Positions 1 to 6,832 of a stretch of DNA of 7,638 nucleotides are shown here, piece by piece. Source of the DNA: Gammaproteobacteria bacterium (GTDB taxonomy: Bacteria > Pseudomonadota > Gammaproteobacteria > Xanthomonadales > Xanthomonadaceae); the NCBI GenBank assembly GCA_026398715.1, contig JAPLSI010000181.1:1-7638 (forward strand), read 5' to 3'. The notes under the pieces are model-generated. The model did not search any database. It saw only the letters and a program-made list of their open reading frames with translations, and was not told where the DNA came from. Within the stretch, counting starts at the first letter, position 1; the number at the start of each line of letters is the position of its first letter. A program made the translations under genes and the position numbers.

Positions 1-1
1 T

Positions 2-199
2 GGCAGCACCATCAGCGGCATCGGCCGTGACACCGCCGCCCTGATCTGGTACCGCGCCACGTCCGTGCACATGACCTCCAGCACGAACTATGCCGGTGCG
101 CGCACCGCCACGCTGAATGCGGCTGCCTCGCTCTACGGCAACGGTTCGGCCCAGTACAACGCGGTCGCAGCGGCCTGGTCGGCCGTCAGCGTCAACTGA
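2..199 (+). CDS. M4 (thermolysin-like) neutral metalloprotease, C-terminal end only
   Basis: Partial gene: the last 65 codons, open at the left edge and ending in TGA at 197-199. The reading GIGRDTAALIWYRA, then a TNYAGAR segment, an AAASLYG segment and a terminal AWSAVSVN matches the helical C-terminal domain of thermolysin-family proteases, where GIGRDKLGKIFYRAL and ATDLYG occupy equivalent places. The zinc ligands (HExxH plus Glu) and the catalytic His of the C-domain would lie upstream of the window and cannot be checked. Known family members are secreted, zinc- and calcium-dependent endopeptidases made as preproproteins; in this lineage they are typically exported degradative enzymes. 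The protein ends directly after the M4 domain, with no PPC or other C-terminal extension. A strong terminator follows 20 bases after the stop. Family assignment is firm; substrate and exact name are unknown. Confidence 0.88.
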   Translation, partial: GSTISGIGRDTAALIWYRATSVHMTSSTNYAGARTATLNAAASLYGNGSAQYNAVAAAWSAVSVN

Positions 200-218
200 T
201 CCACCGCAAGCGCTGAAA

Positions 219-250
219 AGAAACGGCCCGCGAAAGCGGGCCGTTTTTCT
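219..250. terminator. Bidirectional intrinsic terminator between M4 protease and slyD
   Basis: A perfect 11-bp stem (221-231 with 236-246) closes a GAAA tetraloop. On the plus strand it is followed by a T-rich run ending in TTTTTCTTT. On the minus strand the same stem is followed by TTTCTTTTC. The two flanking genes converge on it, so it most likely ends both the protease transcript and the slyD transcript. Confidence 0.93.
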
Positions 251-300
251 TTGGCGACGGGCAGGCGCGCCGCCCGCCACGTCGAGCGAAGTTCGATGCC

Positions 301-688
301 TCAGTGCTGGTGGCCGCCGTCGCCGTGCACGTGCTTGTGGCTGATCTCTTCCGGGCTGGCCTCGCGCACCTCCAATATCTCCACGTCGAAGCTGAGCGTC
401 TTGCCGGCCATCGGATGGTTCAGGTCCACGTCCACCACGCTGATTCCGACCTTTTTCACCGTCATCGCGCGCTGGCCTTGGGCGGTGGGCAATACGACCT
501 GCATGCCCGGCGCCAGCTTGGCGCCCTTGAAGTGCTTGCGCGGGACCCGCTGTTCCATGCCCTCGCGCCGCTCGCCATAGGCTTCGGCCGGGCTGATGGT
601 CACTTCGAAGGTCTCACCGGATCTGGCCCTGGCCGGCCTCGGACACGGTGTAGTGGAAACGGACGACGCTGTTGTCTTCGATCTTCAT
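301..688 (-). pseudogene. slyD: slyD, FKBP-type peptidyl-prolyl isomerase / metallochaperone, internally deleted and frameshifted
   Basis: Two pieces of one SlyD gene lie in different frames. The start piece (688 down to 614) reads MKIEDNSVVRFHYTVSEAGQ, the usual SlyD N-terminus, then GQIR and a TGA stop at 616-614. The second piece begins in another frame at GETFEVTISPAEAYGERREG (618) and runs to the stop at 301-303. It contains the insert-in-flap domain (RVPRKHF through VDVDLNHPMAGK) and a His-rich tail, HKHVHGDGGHQH. Compared with E. coli SlyD, about 30 residues (around residues 25-54) are absent, including the conserved LHGHG..I.GLE region that forms part of the isomerase site. A full gene would be near 160 codons. 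SlyD normally assists proline-limited folding and delivers nickel for hydrogenase and urease assembly. Translation from the native start would give only 24 residues; an internal ATG at 603 could in principle give a 100-residue fragment with the flap domain and tail. Whether this is a real pseudogene or an assembly deletion cannot be decided here. Confidence 0.85.
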
Positions 689-720
689 TTGGTATCCACG
701 ATGGGGCAAACTCGCCCGTG

Positions 721-1275
721 ATGACAGGCGCGCATTATCCGCAGGCAGGGGGCCGTGCGCCAGTTCGGCGTGTTCCGGGGCGTTGGCTGACCCTGATCCC
801 CTTGCTGGCAGTCCTGGCTGCCTGCTCGTCCTCTCCCGGCCAACCCGGCGATTCCGGTTCGCGATCCGCCCGCAGCTATGGCCAGGCGACCGCGGACAGC
901 CGGCGCGCCAATGAAGTACTGGTTCGCGCGATCAGCCTGGTCGGCACGCCCTATCGCTACGGCGGCAACACGCCCGCGGGCGGATTCGATTGCAGCGGCC
1001 TGGTTGGTTACGTATTCCTCGATGCGGCGGGCCTGCGCTTGCCGCGCAGCACCTCGGCATTGATGGACCTGAAATCGAGGCGCGTTTCTCGCGACGACCT
1101 GCAACCGGGCGACCTGGTGTTGTTCACGCCAGCCGGTGGCGGGCATGTCGGCATCTATGTCGGCGAAGGCCGCTTCGTGCATGCGCCCAGCAGCGGCGGC
1201 ACGGTCCGCATGGACAAGCTCGACACCCCCTATTGGGCGCGAGCGTACGCGGGGGCGAAGCGCGTCCTGGACTGA
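721..1275 (+). CDS. NlpC/P60 (C40) peptidoglycan endopeptidase lipoprotein
   Basis: Predicted 184-residue cell-wall hydrolase that probably cuts peptide stems in peptidoglycan (D,L-endopeptidase, as in MepS/Spr relatives). Residues 1-34 form a lipoprotein signal: a basic stretch (RR..GR), a hydrophobic core, and the lipobox LAAC with the lipidated Cys at 35. A short Ser/Gly/Pro linker (36-60) follows. The catalytic domain starts near residue 66: GTPYRYGG (75-82), then DCSG with nucleophile Cys91, GDLVLF (130-135), GHVGIYVG with His142, and the FVHAP segment with third catalytic residue His154. All expected catalytic residues are present and the length is typical of single-domain family members. 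The start is taken as ATG 721; GTG 718 directly before it is an alternative, and no strong ribosome binding site distinguishes them. Serine rather than Asp at position +2 after the Cys favours sorting to the outer membrane. It is divergent from slyD with only 32 bp between the start codons, and convergent with the M16 operon. Confidence 0.9.
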   Translation: MTGAHYPQAGGRAPVRRVPGRWLTLIPLLAVLAACSSSPGQPGDSGSRSARSYGQATADSRRANEVLVRAISLVGTPYRYGGNTPAGGFDCSGLVGYVFLDAAGLRLPRSTSALMDLKSRRVSRDDLQPGDLVLFTPAGGGHVGIYVGEGRFVHAPSSGGTVRMDKLDTPYWARAYAGAKRVLD

Positions 1276-1305
1276 GCGACGCGCTGCCCGCGCTTGGCGA
1301 CGGGC

Positions 1306-2733
1306 TTACTTGGCCGAAACCGTGAAGTCGCCGTATTCCTTCAACTGTTCCGTGATCGACGCACTGTCGCCGACGACGATGATGGATTGCGACTCGGGCG
1401 AAAAATATTTCTTGCCCATGTCGCGCACCTGTTCGGCACTGACCTTCTGGATCATCGGCACGAACTGGCCGAGGAAATCCGACGGCAGTCCGATCAGCCA
1501 GTTGTTGGCGAGCGTGCCCGCGACCGAAGCCTGCAGCTGGTTGCTGATCAGGTAGCCGCCGGCGACGTAGCGCTTGTTCATGCTGATCTCTTCGTCGGGA
1601 ACCAGGTCCGTGCCGAAGCGGCGATACTCGTCGAAGTATTCCTTCAACGACGCGCCGGTCACCGCATTGCGCACGTCCGCGCCGCCGACGATGGCACCGC
1701 CATTGCGATAGTTGCGCGCACCCGCGGACGCACCGTAGGTGTAGCCCTTGTCTTCGCGCAGGTTCTGGTTGATGCGGCTGCTGAAGCCACCGCCCAGGAT
1801 CGTGCCGGCCAGGCGCAGCGGCACATAGTCGGGCGAGGTGGCGGGAATGCCGGGGCGACCCAGGCGCAGCGTCGACTGCACGCTGCCGGGGCGCTCCAAC
1901 AGCAAGCGCACCGGCTTGGCCGACGAGGCCGCCGCAGGCGTTTCGGCCAGGGCCGCGCCTTCCGCCTTCCAGGTGCCGAACGCAGCTTCGGCCATCTTCA
2001 TGGCCTGGGCTTCGTCAATGCGACCGGTGATCACCAGCAATGCGCGATCGGGGCGGAAGCGCTTTGCATGCTCGGCCTTCAATAGCTCTGCCGTGGTCGA
2101 GGAGATCGACTCACTGGTCGGCTGCGTGTGGCCGTACGGATGGTCGCCGTAGACCGCTTGGGACATCGCGCGTTCGGCGCGGAACCCCGGCGTGGCTTCG
2201 GATGCCTTCAGCGCCTGCAGTGAATTGGCCTTGGCCAACTGCACTTCGTTGGCCGGGAACGAGGGCTGGCGCGCGATCTCGGCGAGCAGTTCCAGCATGG
2301 ACCCGGCATTGGATGCGAGCGCATTGGCCGACATCGAAATGCCGTCGTAGCCAGCGCCTGCACCGACCGATCCGCCCAGTGACTGCGCGGTTTCGGCGAT
2401 GGCGCGGGAATCACGCTTTTCGGTGCCTTCGCTCAACAGTCCCGCCAGCAGGCTGGCGAAACCGGGATGCGAAGCGTCGTCGGCAGCAAGGCCGGCACCG
2501 CGCATCGCCAGCACGAAGTCGACGCGCGGCAATCCGTTGCGCGGCACGACCCATACTTCCATGCCGTTGGAGAGCTTCTTCTTCGCGATCTGCGGCACCG
2601 GGATCGGCTTGTCCTGGCCGTAGGCAGGCAGGTCGGCCGGCAGCTTCGCACTCGCGCCGGCATAGGCAGTGGTGGACGTGGCGAGCGAGATGGCGATGGC
2701 CAGCATCAGTTTGTTCATCGATGCGATCCTCAT
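1306..2733 (-). CDS. Periplasmic M16 peptidase-family protein, non-catalytic (R/Y motif) partner
   Basis: 475-residue M16B-type (insulinase/processing-peptidase fold) protein, second gene of a two-gene operon. Residues 1-25 form a signal peptide ending AYA, so it should be periplasmic. The place where the zinc site belongs reads GFASLLAGLLSEGT (91-104). Aligned with GFAHLFEHLMFEGT of the partner, the two His and the Glu of HxxEH are replaced by Ser94, Gly98 and Ala97, so it cannot be a self-sufficient metallopeptidase. The C-terminal half keeps the R/Y substrate-binding motif: FSSR (Arg320), then NLREDKGYTYG (Tyr331, Tyr333). This is the signature of the regulatory/substrate-binding subunit in M16 heterodimers, as in mitochondrial processing peptidase and the Sphingomonas M16 pair. 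The start at 2733 overlaps the partner's stop by ATGA and has AGGAG seven bases upstream; a second in-frame ATG at 2718 is possible and would leave a shorter signal peptide. Substrate unknown. Confidence 0.9.
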   Translation of the reverse strand: MRIASMNKLMLAIAISLATSTTAYAGASAKLPADLPAYGQDKPIPVPQIAKKKLSNGMEVWVVPRNGLPRVDFVLAMRGAGLAADDASHPGFASLLAGLLSEGTEKRDSRAIAETAQSLGGSVGAGAGYDGISMSANALASNAGSMLELLAEIARQPSFPANEVQLAKANSLQALKASEATPGFRAERAMSQAVYGDHPYGHTQPTSESISSTTAELLKAEHAKRFRPDRALLVITGRIDEAQAMKMAEAAFGTWKAEGAALAETPAAASSAKPVRLLLERPGSVQSTLRLGRPGIPATSPDYVPLRLAGTILGGGFSSRINQNLREDKGYTYGASAGARNYRNGGAIVGGADVRNAVTGASLKEYFDEYRRFGTDLVPDEEISMNKRYVAGGYLISNQLQASVAGTLANNWLIGLPSDFLGQFVPMIQKVSAEQVRDMGKKYFSPESQSIIVVGDSASITEQLKEYGDFTVSAK

Positions 2734-4124
2734 TTCTTGTCTCCTGCGGCCGGGGCGGCAGCCTGTGCGGCAGCGGCCGGCGGGGCCGGCTTGCGGTCGA
2801 TAACGGTGCGATTGGCCTTGGTCAGGTAAGTGCGGGCGGTGCGCTGCACGTCTTCGGAGGTGACCGCGTCGATCCATCCGGGGATCTGGTTGGCGACCTT
2901 CGCGTCGCCCCACAGGGTCTGCAGCTTGGCCAGCGTATCGGCGCGGCCCATGAAGCTTTCCAGGCCGTTGTACCAGTCGGCGAGCATGCGGGTCTTGACG
3001 CGCTTCAGCGTCGCATCGTCAACGCCCTTGTCCACGACCTTGGCGATTTCCTCATCCATGGCCGCCAGCAGCGCATCGGCGCTGCCGTTGGGCTTGTACA
3101 GCGCGAACACCGTGAACAGGGTCGGGCCGTCGTATTCCCAAGGGCTGGTCAGTCCGTACAGCGAATCGACGTTCAATGCCGTTTCGCGGCCCTTTACCAG
3201 GCCCTGGTAGAAGATCGATGCGTCGCCGCCGGCGAGCAATTCACCCAGCACCGCCATCGGCGCCTGGTCCTTGCTGCCACGGTCCGGCATCTTCCAGGCC
3301 GCCGCAATGGCCGGCACCTGGGCCAATGCGTCACTTTGCTCGATGCGCTTTTCGGCGGTGTTCAGGCCCTCGGAAAAATCACTTGGTGCAGGCGTCGGGC
3401 GCGTGGCGATGCCACCGAAATATTTCTGGGCCAACGCAAATGCCTGGGCAGGCGTGACGTCGCCGGCGATGGACAACACGGCGTTGTTCGGGCCGTAGTA
3501 GTCGCGATGGAAATTGCGCACGTCTTCCAGGCTGGCGCCTTCCAGGTCCTTGAAGCTGCCATAGCCGTCGTGGTTGTTTTCCCACTTCTGGAAGGCATGC
3601 TGGCCGATGTCGATCCACATGAAGCCGCCGTAGGGCTGGTTCTTCACGTTGACGCGAATTTCTTCCTTCACCACATCCTGCTGGTTCTTCAAGGTCTTTT
3701 CATTGAAGTCCAGCGTCTTCATGCGATCGGCTTCCAGCCACAGCATCGATTCCAGCGCCGATACCGGCGCGGTTTCGATGTAGTTGGTGAAGTCGGCGCG
3801 GGTCGAGCCGTTGTTGCGGCCGCCGCCACCGGTGATGACCTTGTCGAACACGCCTTCGGGCGCATTGGGCGTGCCTTCGAACATCAGGTGTTCGAACAGG
3901 TGCGCGAAGCCGGTGCGGTTGCGCGGCTCCAGCCGCATGCCCACGTGGTAAACCACGCTGACGCCAACGGTCGGCGAGCTATGGTCTTCGGACACGACGA
4001 CGGTCAGGCCGTTGTCGAGTTGTTTTACTTCGACCGGCAGGTTCCAGCGGTCGCTGTCGGCGGCGAGCGCAGGCAGTGACAGCGTGATTCCCGCCAGAAG
4101 CAGGACAAATTTGGGGGCGCGCAT
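2730..4124 (-). CDS. Periplasmic M16 zinc peptidase, catalytic subunit
   Basis: 464-residue M16 metallopeptidase, first gene of the M16 operon. Residues 1-21 are a signal peptide (MRAPKF, hydrophobic core, cleavage after PALA). The inverted zinc motif HLFEH is at 75-79, with His75 and His79 as ligands and Glu78 as catalytic base; the third ligand is Glu155 in VVKEEIRVN, 76 residues after His79, the family spacing. The inactive-type C-terminal domain lacks the R/Y motif: where the partner has Arg320, this protein has Ile304 (DASIFYQGLVKG). The extreme C-terminus (about 447-464) is an Ala/Pro-rich low-complexity tail ending GDKK, probably disordered. The start at 4124 is supported by GAGG six bases upstream and by the signal peptide; the reading frame is open to 4298 but that extension has no signal-like features. 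It is translationally coupled to the downstream partner by a 4-nt overlap. Likely role: degradation of peptides in the periplasm as a heterodimer; specific substrate unknown. Confidence 0.93.
   Translation of the reverse strand: MRAPKFVLLLAGITLSLPALAADSDRWNLPVEVKQLDNGLTVVVSEDHSSPTVGVSVVYHVGMRLEPRNRTGFAHLFEHLMFEGTPNAPEGVFDKVITGGGGRNNGSTRADFTNYIETAPVSALESMLWLEADRMKTLDFNEKTLKNQQDVVKEEIRVNVKNQPYGGFMWIDIGQHAFQKWENNHDGYGSFKDLEGASLEDVRNFHRDYYGPNNAVLSIAGDVTPAQAFALAQKYFGGIATRPTPAPSDFSEGLNTAEKRIEQSDALAQVPAIAAAWKMPDRGSKDQAPMAVLGELLAGGDASIFYQGLVKGRETALNVDSLYGLTSPWEYDGPTLFTVFALYKPNGSADALLAAMDEEIAKVVDKGVDDATLKRVKTRMLADWYNGLESFMGRADTLAKLQTLWGDAKVANQIPGWIDAVTSEDVQRTARTYLTKANRTVIDRKPAPPAAAAQAAAPAAGDKK
2741..2745 (-). 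promoter_or_regulatory. Ribosome binding site fixing the start of the second M16 gene
   Basis: AGGAG lies inside the last codons of the upstream M16 gene, seven bases before ATG 2733, which itself overlaps the upstream TGA. This favours start 2733 over ATG 2718, whose best candidate is a weaker GAGG (2728-2731) nine bases away. Confidence 0.6.
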
Positions 4125-4249
4125 GATTGACCTCAGGAGTGCGGATAGCCCACGGAGCGTAACCTGAACCCCCGCTTCACGACCTAGGGCAGAAGTCATG
4201 CATCCGGGCCTGGCAGGCCCTCCAACTGGCCGTGGCGCCCGAAATGGGG

Positions 4250-4276
4250 TATGCTTCGCCGGTTTGCTGCACCGGC
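4250..4276 (+). promoter_or_regulatory. Possible rhlE promoter -10 with overlapping inverted repeat
   Basis: TATGCT at 4250-4255 matches four of six -10 bases. Directly after it, GCCGGT (4258-4263) and ACCGGC (4271-4276) form a perfect 6-bp inverted repeat with a 7-base spacer. The repeat would straddle the expected transcription start near 4262, so it could be an operator; if transcription starts further upstream it would instead be an RNA hairpin. No matching -35 is apparent, so this is tentative. Confidence 0.3.
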
Positions 4277-4357
4277 TTCGTTTTCCCCCGGTCGCCAAAG
4301 CCGATTTTCAAAGCTTCCTCCGGCCCAAGCCCACTCCGCACGTCACGCTGCGCAAAC

Positions 4358-4380
4358 ACGCCACTCTGGCGTTAATTTTT
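4358..4380 (+). terminator. Terminator-like hairpin in the rhlE leader (candidate attenuator)
   Basis: ACGCCA (4358-4363) and TGGCGT (4367-4372) form a 6-bp stem with a CTC loop, followed at once by TAATTTTT (4373-4380). This is the layout of a weak intrinsic terminator, placed 57 bases before the rhlE start and in sense orientation. No gene ends just upstream on the plus strand, so it would act on the rhlE transcript itself. The stem is short, so function is uncertain. Confidence 0.4.
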
Positions 4381-4437
4381 AGCATCAACTCGCAGCGCGG
4401 TTTCAGGGAACGCCTCGGGTACATCGGAGCATCATCA

Positions 4438-5760
<1,323 letters not shown>

Positions 5761-5778
5761 TCCATCCCGGGTGATACG

Positions 5779-5811
5779 AAACAAGGGCCGCAAATGCGGC
5801 CCTTGTTTTTT
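5779..5811 (+). terminator. Intrinsic terminator of rhlE
   Basis: AACAAGGGCCGCA pairs perfectly with TGCGGCCCTTGTT around a very small AA-centred loop, giving a stem of at least 12 bp, followed by a run of six T (5806-5811). It lies 18 bases past the rhlE stop. The stem base is A-rich on the left (AAAC), so it could also work weakly in reverse, but no minus-strand gene needs it. Confidence 0.93.
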
Positions 5812-5831
5812 GGCGCGTCCAGAACGATGCT
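5803..5831 (+). promoter_or_regulatory. Possible weak promoter for the small membrane protein, overlapping the rhlE terminator
   Basis: TTGTTT (5803-5808) and GATGCT (5826-5831) stand 17 bases apart, the ideal spacing, though each matches only three of six consensus bases. A promoter must lie here or in rhlE if the downstream gene is not read through the terminator, because only 47 bases separate the T-run from the start codon. Low confidence. Confidence 0.25.
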
Positions 5832-5858
5832 CGCGGAAATCCGGGAAAGGGGACGACC

Positions 5859-6278
5859 ATGTTTCGAAGCTTTTTCGCCGTCATCTCAGGCTTGTTCGCG
5901 ATGATGATCGTGATCACCTTCACCCAGATCGCCAACGTGAAGCTGTTCTATCCGCCGCCGGCCGGGCTGGACTTCAACGACAAGGTCGCCGTTGCGACCT
6001 ACGTGCAGACAATGCCCTGGCAGGCCGTGGCGGTGGTCGTGCTCAGTTGGCTGCTGGGTACCTACATCGGCGCGACCGTCGCCGCACGTATCTCGAAGGA
6101 CCACGCGATGGTCTGCGCGATGACCATCGGCATCGTGGACGTGGTCCTGACCGCGATCAACGCGCTATCCATTCCGCACCCGACCTGGGCACTGGCAATG
6201 GGATTGCTGCTGCCGATACCGCTGGCCTGGCTGGCCGGCAGGCAGGCGGCTCAGAAAGGCTTGGCCAGCACCAGGTAG
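5859..6278 (+). CDS. Small four-helix inner-membrane protein of unknown function
   Basis: 139-residue hydrophobic protein that I do not recognise as a named family. Four membrane segments are visible at about 4-24, 54-76, 83-102 and 109-127. The loop between the first two (25-53) carries YPPPAGLDFNDK and TMPWQ and is the only sizeable soluble part; it is probably periplasmic. The second and third helices hold small residues (GTYIGATVAA), suggesting tight helix packing. The C-terminus is a short basic tail. No cofactor-binding, transport or enzymatic motif is evident. Start ATG 5859 has AGGGGA (5848-5853) five bases upstream, a good ribosome binding site. Its last 28 bases overlap the 3' end of hemJ on the other strand, so the two genes are convergent with no terminator between them. 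It sits directly after the rhlE terminator and so is probably transcribed separately. Coding status is well supported; function is unknown. Confidence 0.8.
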   Translation: MFRSFFAVISGLFAMMIVITFTQIANVKLFYPPPAGLDFNDKVAVATYVQTMPWQAVAVVVLSWLLGTYIGATVAARISKDHAMVCAMTIGIVDVVLTAINALSIPHPTWALAMGLLLPIPLAWLAGRQAAQKGLASTR

Positions 6279-6700
6279 ATGATCGCCAGCAGGGCGAACA
6301 CCGGCAGTTCGTTGAACCAGCGAAGCTTGCCCGAACTCGGCAGCGCGCCGCCGGCCATCGACCGCTTCAGCATCCGGCCGCAGACGATGAAGTAGGCCAG
6401 CAGCAGCGCGACCAGGCCCAATTTGGCATGCATCCACGGGCGACCGCCCACCATATCCGGAAAGGTCGATGGCCAGCCCTTGGGGCCCAGCCACAGCAAC
6501 AAGCCCAGCACGAAGGCGATGGCGAACATGAGGTGGCCGAAGCCATACAGCCGCTTGCCCATCAGTTGCAGCCGTTCGCGCACGGGCGCCACGTCCCCGG
6601 CTTCAGCCAGGTTGACGAGAATCCGGGGCAGGTAAAAGACGGCCGCCATCCAGGCGATGACAAACAGCAAGTGCAGGCTCTTCGTCCACAGGTAAACCAT
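6251..6700 (-). CDS. hemJ: HemJ-type protoporphyrinogen IX oxidase (CopD/UPF0093-like membrane protein)
   Basis: 149-residue inner-membrane protein with four predicted helices. The N-terminus KSLHLLFVIAWMAAVFYLPR (7-26) carries conserved His10 and the YLPR motif; WMHAKLGLV (89-97) holds conserved Lys93; WFNELPV (128-134) and the C-terminal KPF match the HemJ family closely, and the length is normal. HemJ oxidises protoporphyrinogen IX to protoporphyrin IX, the penultimate step of haem synthesis, in bacteria lacking HemY or HemG. The HemJ and CopD annotations overlap in databases, so a less specific copper-resistance label would be a common alternative; no Cu-binding Met/His cluster is seen. 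Start ATG 6700 has GGAG seven bases upstream. It is divergent from the deaD-type helicase (132 bases between start codons) and overlaps the small membrane protein tail-to-tail by 28 bases. No other haem gene is in the window. Confidence 0.82.
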   Translation of the reverse strand: MVYLWTKSLHLLFVIAWMAAVFYLPRILVNLAEAGDVAPVRERLQLMGKRLYGFGHLMFAIAFVLGLLLWLGPKGWPSTFPDMVGGRPWMHAKLGLVALLLAYFIVCGRMLKRSMAGGALPSSGKLRWFNELPVFALLAIIYLVLAKPF

Positions 6701-6770
6701 GTGTTTGCTCCAATCGGATCGGCGATGATGCCGGGACCGCCCGGACAGGGCGTCGTGTCGGCGTAAGCGG

Positions 6771-6776
6771 TAGAAT
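6771..6776 (+). promoter_or_regulatory. Probable -10 element of the deaD-type helicase
   Basis: TAGAAT matches five of six consensus -10 bases and stands 56 bases before the helicase ATG, predicting a leader of about 50 nt. A -35 at the expected distance (around 6748-6753, GGGCGT) is poor, so an activator or a relaxed -35 would be needed. Confidence 0.4.
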
Positions 6777-6832
6777 ACGCCTCCTTCCTGCCGCCCCAGC
6801 CATCCTGGCCCCGGCGCTTCGAGAAAATCCCG

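Larger units (their letters stand above)
4125..4437. promoter_or_regulatory. Divergent intergenic region between the M16 operon and rhlE
   Basis: 313 bases with no convincing gene. The minus side (4125-4200) must hold the M16 promoter, but I see only GAGG at 4131-4134 as ribosome binding site and no clear -35/-10 pair. The plus side contains a -10-like TATGCT at 4250-4255 (no good -35), an inverted repeat GCCGGT-N7-ACCGGC at 4258-4276, a terminator-like hairpin at 4358-4380, and GGAG at 4426-4429, eight bases before the rhlE ATG. If TATGCT is used, rhlE has a leader of about 175 nt. Open reading continues in the rhlE frame back to 4198, but the residues before 4438 do not resemble a helicase. 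Confidence 0.5.

Noticed and set aside
304..720. In-frame upstream extension of the NlpC/P60 gene
   Set aside because: It runs antisense through slyD and would bury the lipoprotein signal peptide; ATG 721 (or GTG 718) is the sensible start.
1286..1305. Hairpin GCCCG...CGGGC between the convergent NlpC/P60 and M16 genes
   Set aside because: The stem is interrupted by a bulge and there is no T-run on either strand, so I would not call it an intrinsic terminator.
2040..4079. 679-codon plus-strand open frame opposite the M16 genes
   Set aside because: It lies antisense to two clear M16 genes, spans their boundary, and its translation is Arg/Ala/Val-rich with no domain; long shadow frames are expected in high-GC coding DNA.
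4125..4200. Promoter for the M16 operon
   Set aside because: Several TTCAGG/TATCCG-like pieces can be combined, but none has a good -10 and correct spacing at once, so no specific site is claimed.
5771..6766. 331-codon plus-strand open frame across the small membrane protein and hemJ
   Set aside because: Low-complexity Gln/Arg/His-rich translation, starting inside the rhlE terminator region and antisense to hemJ.
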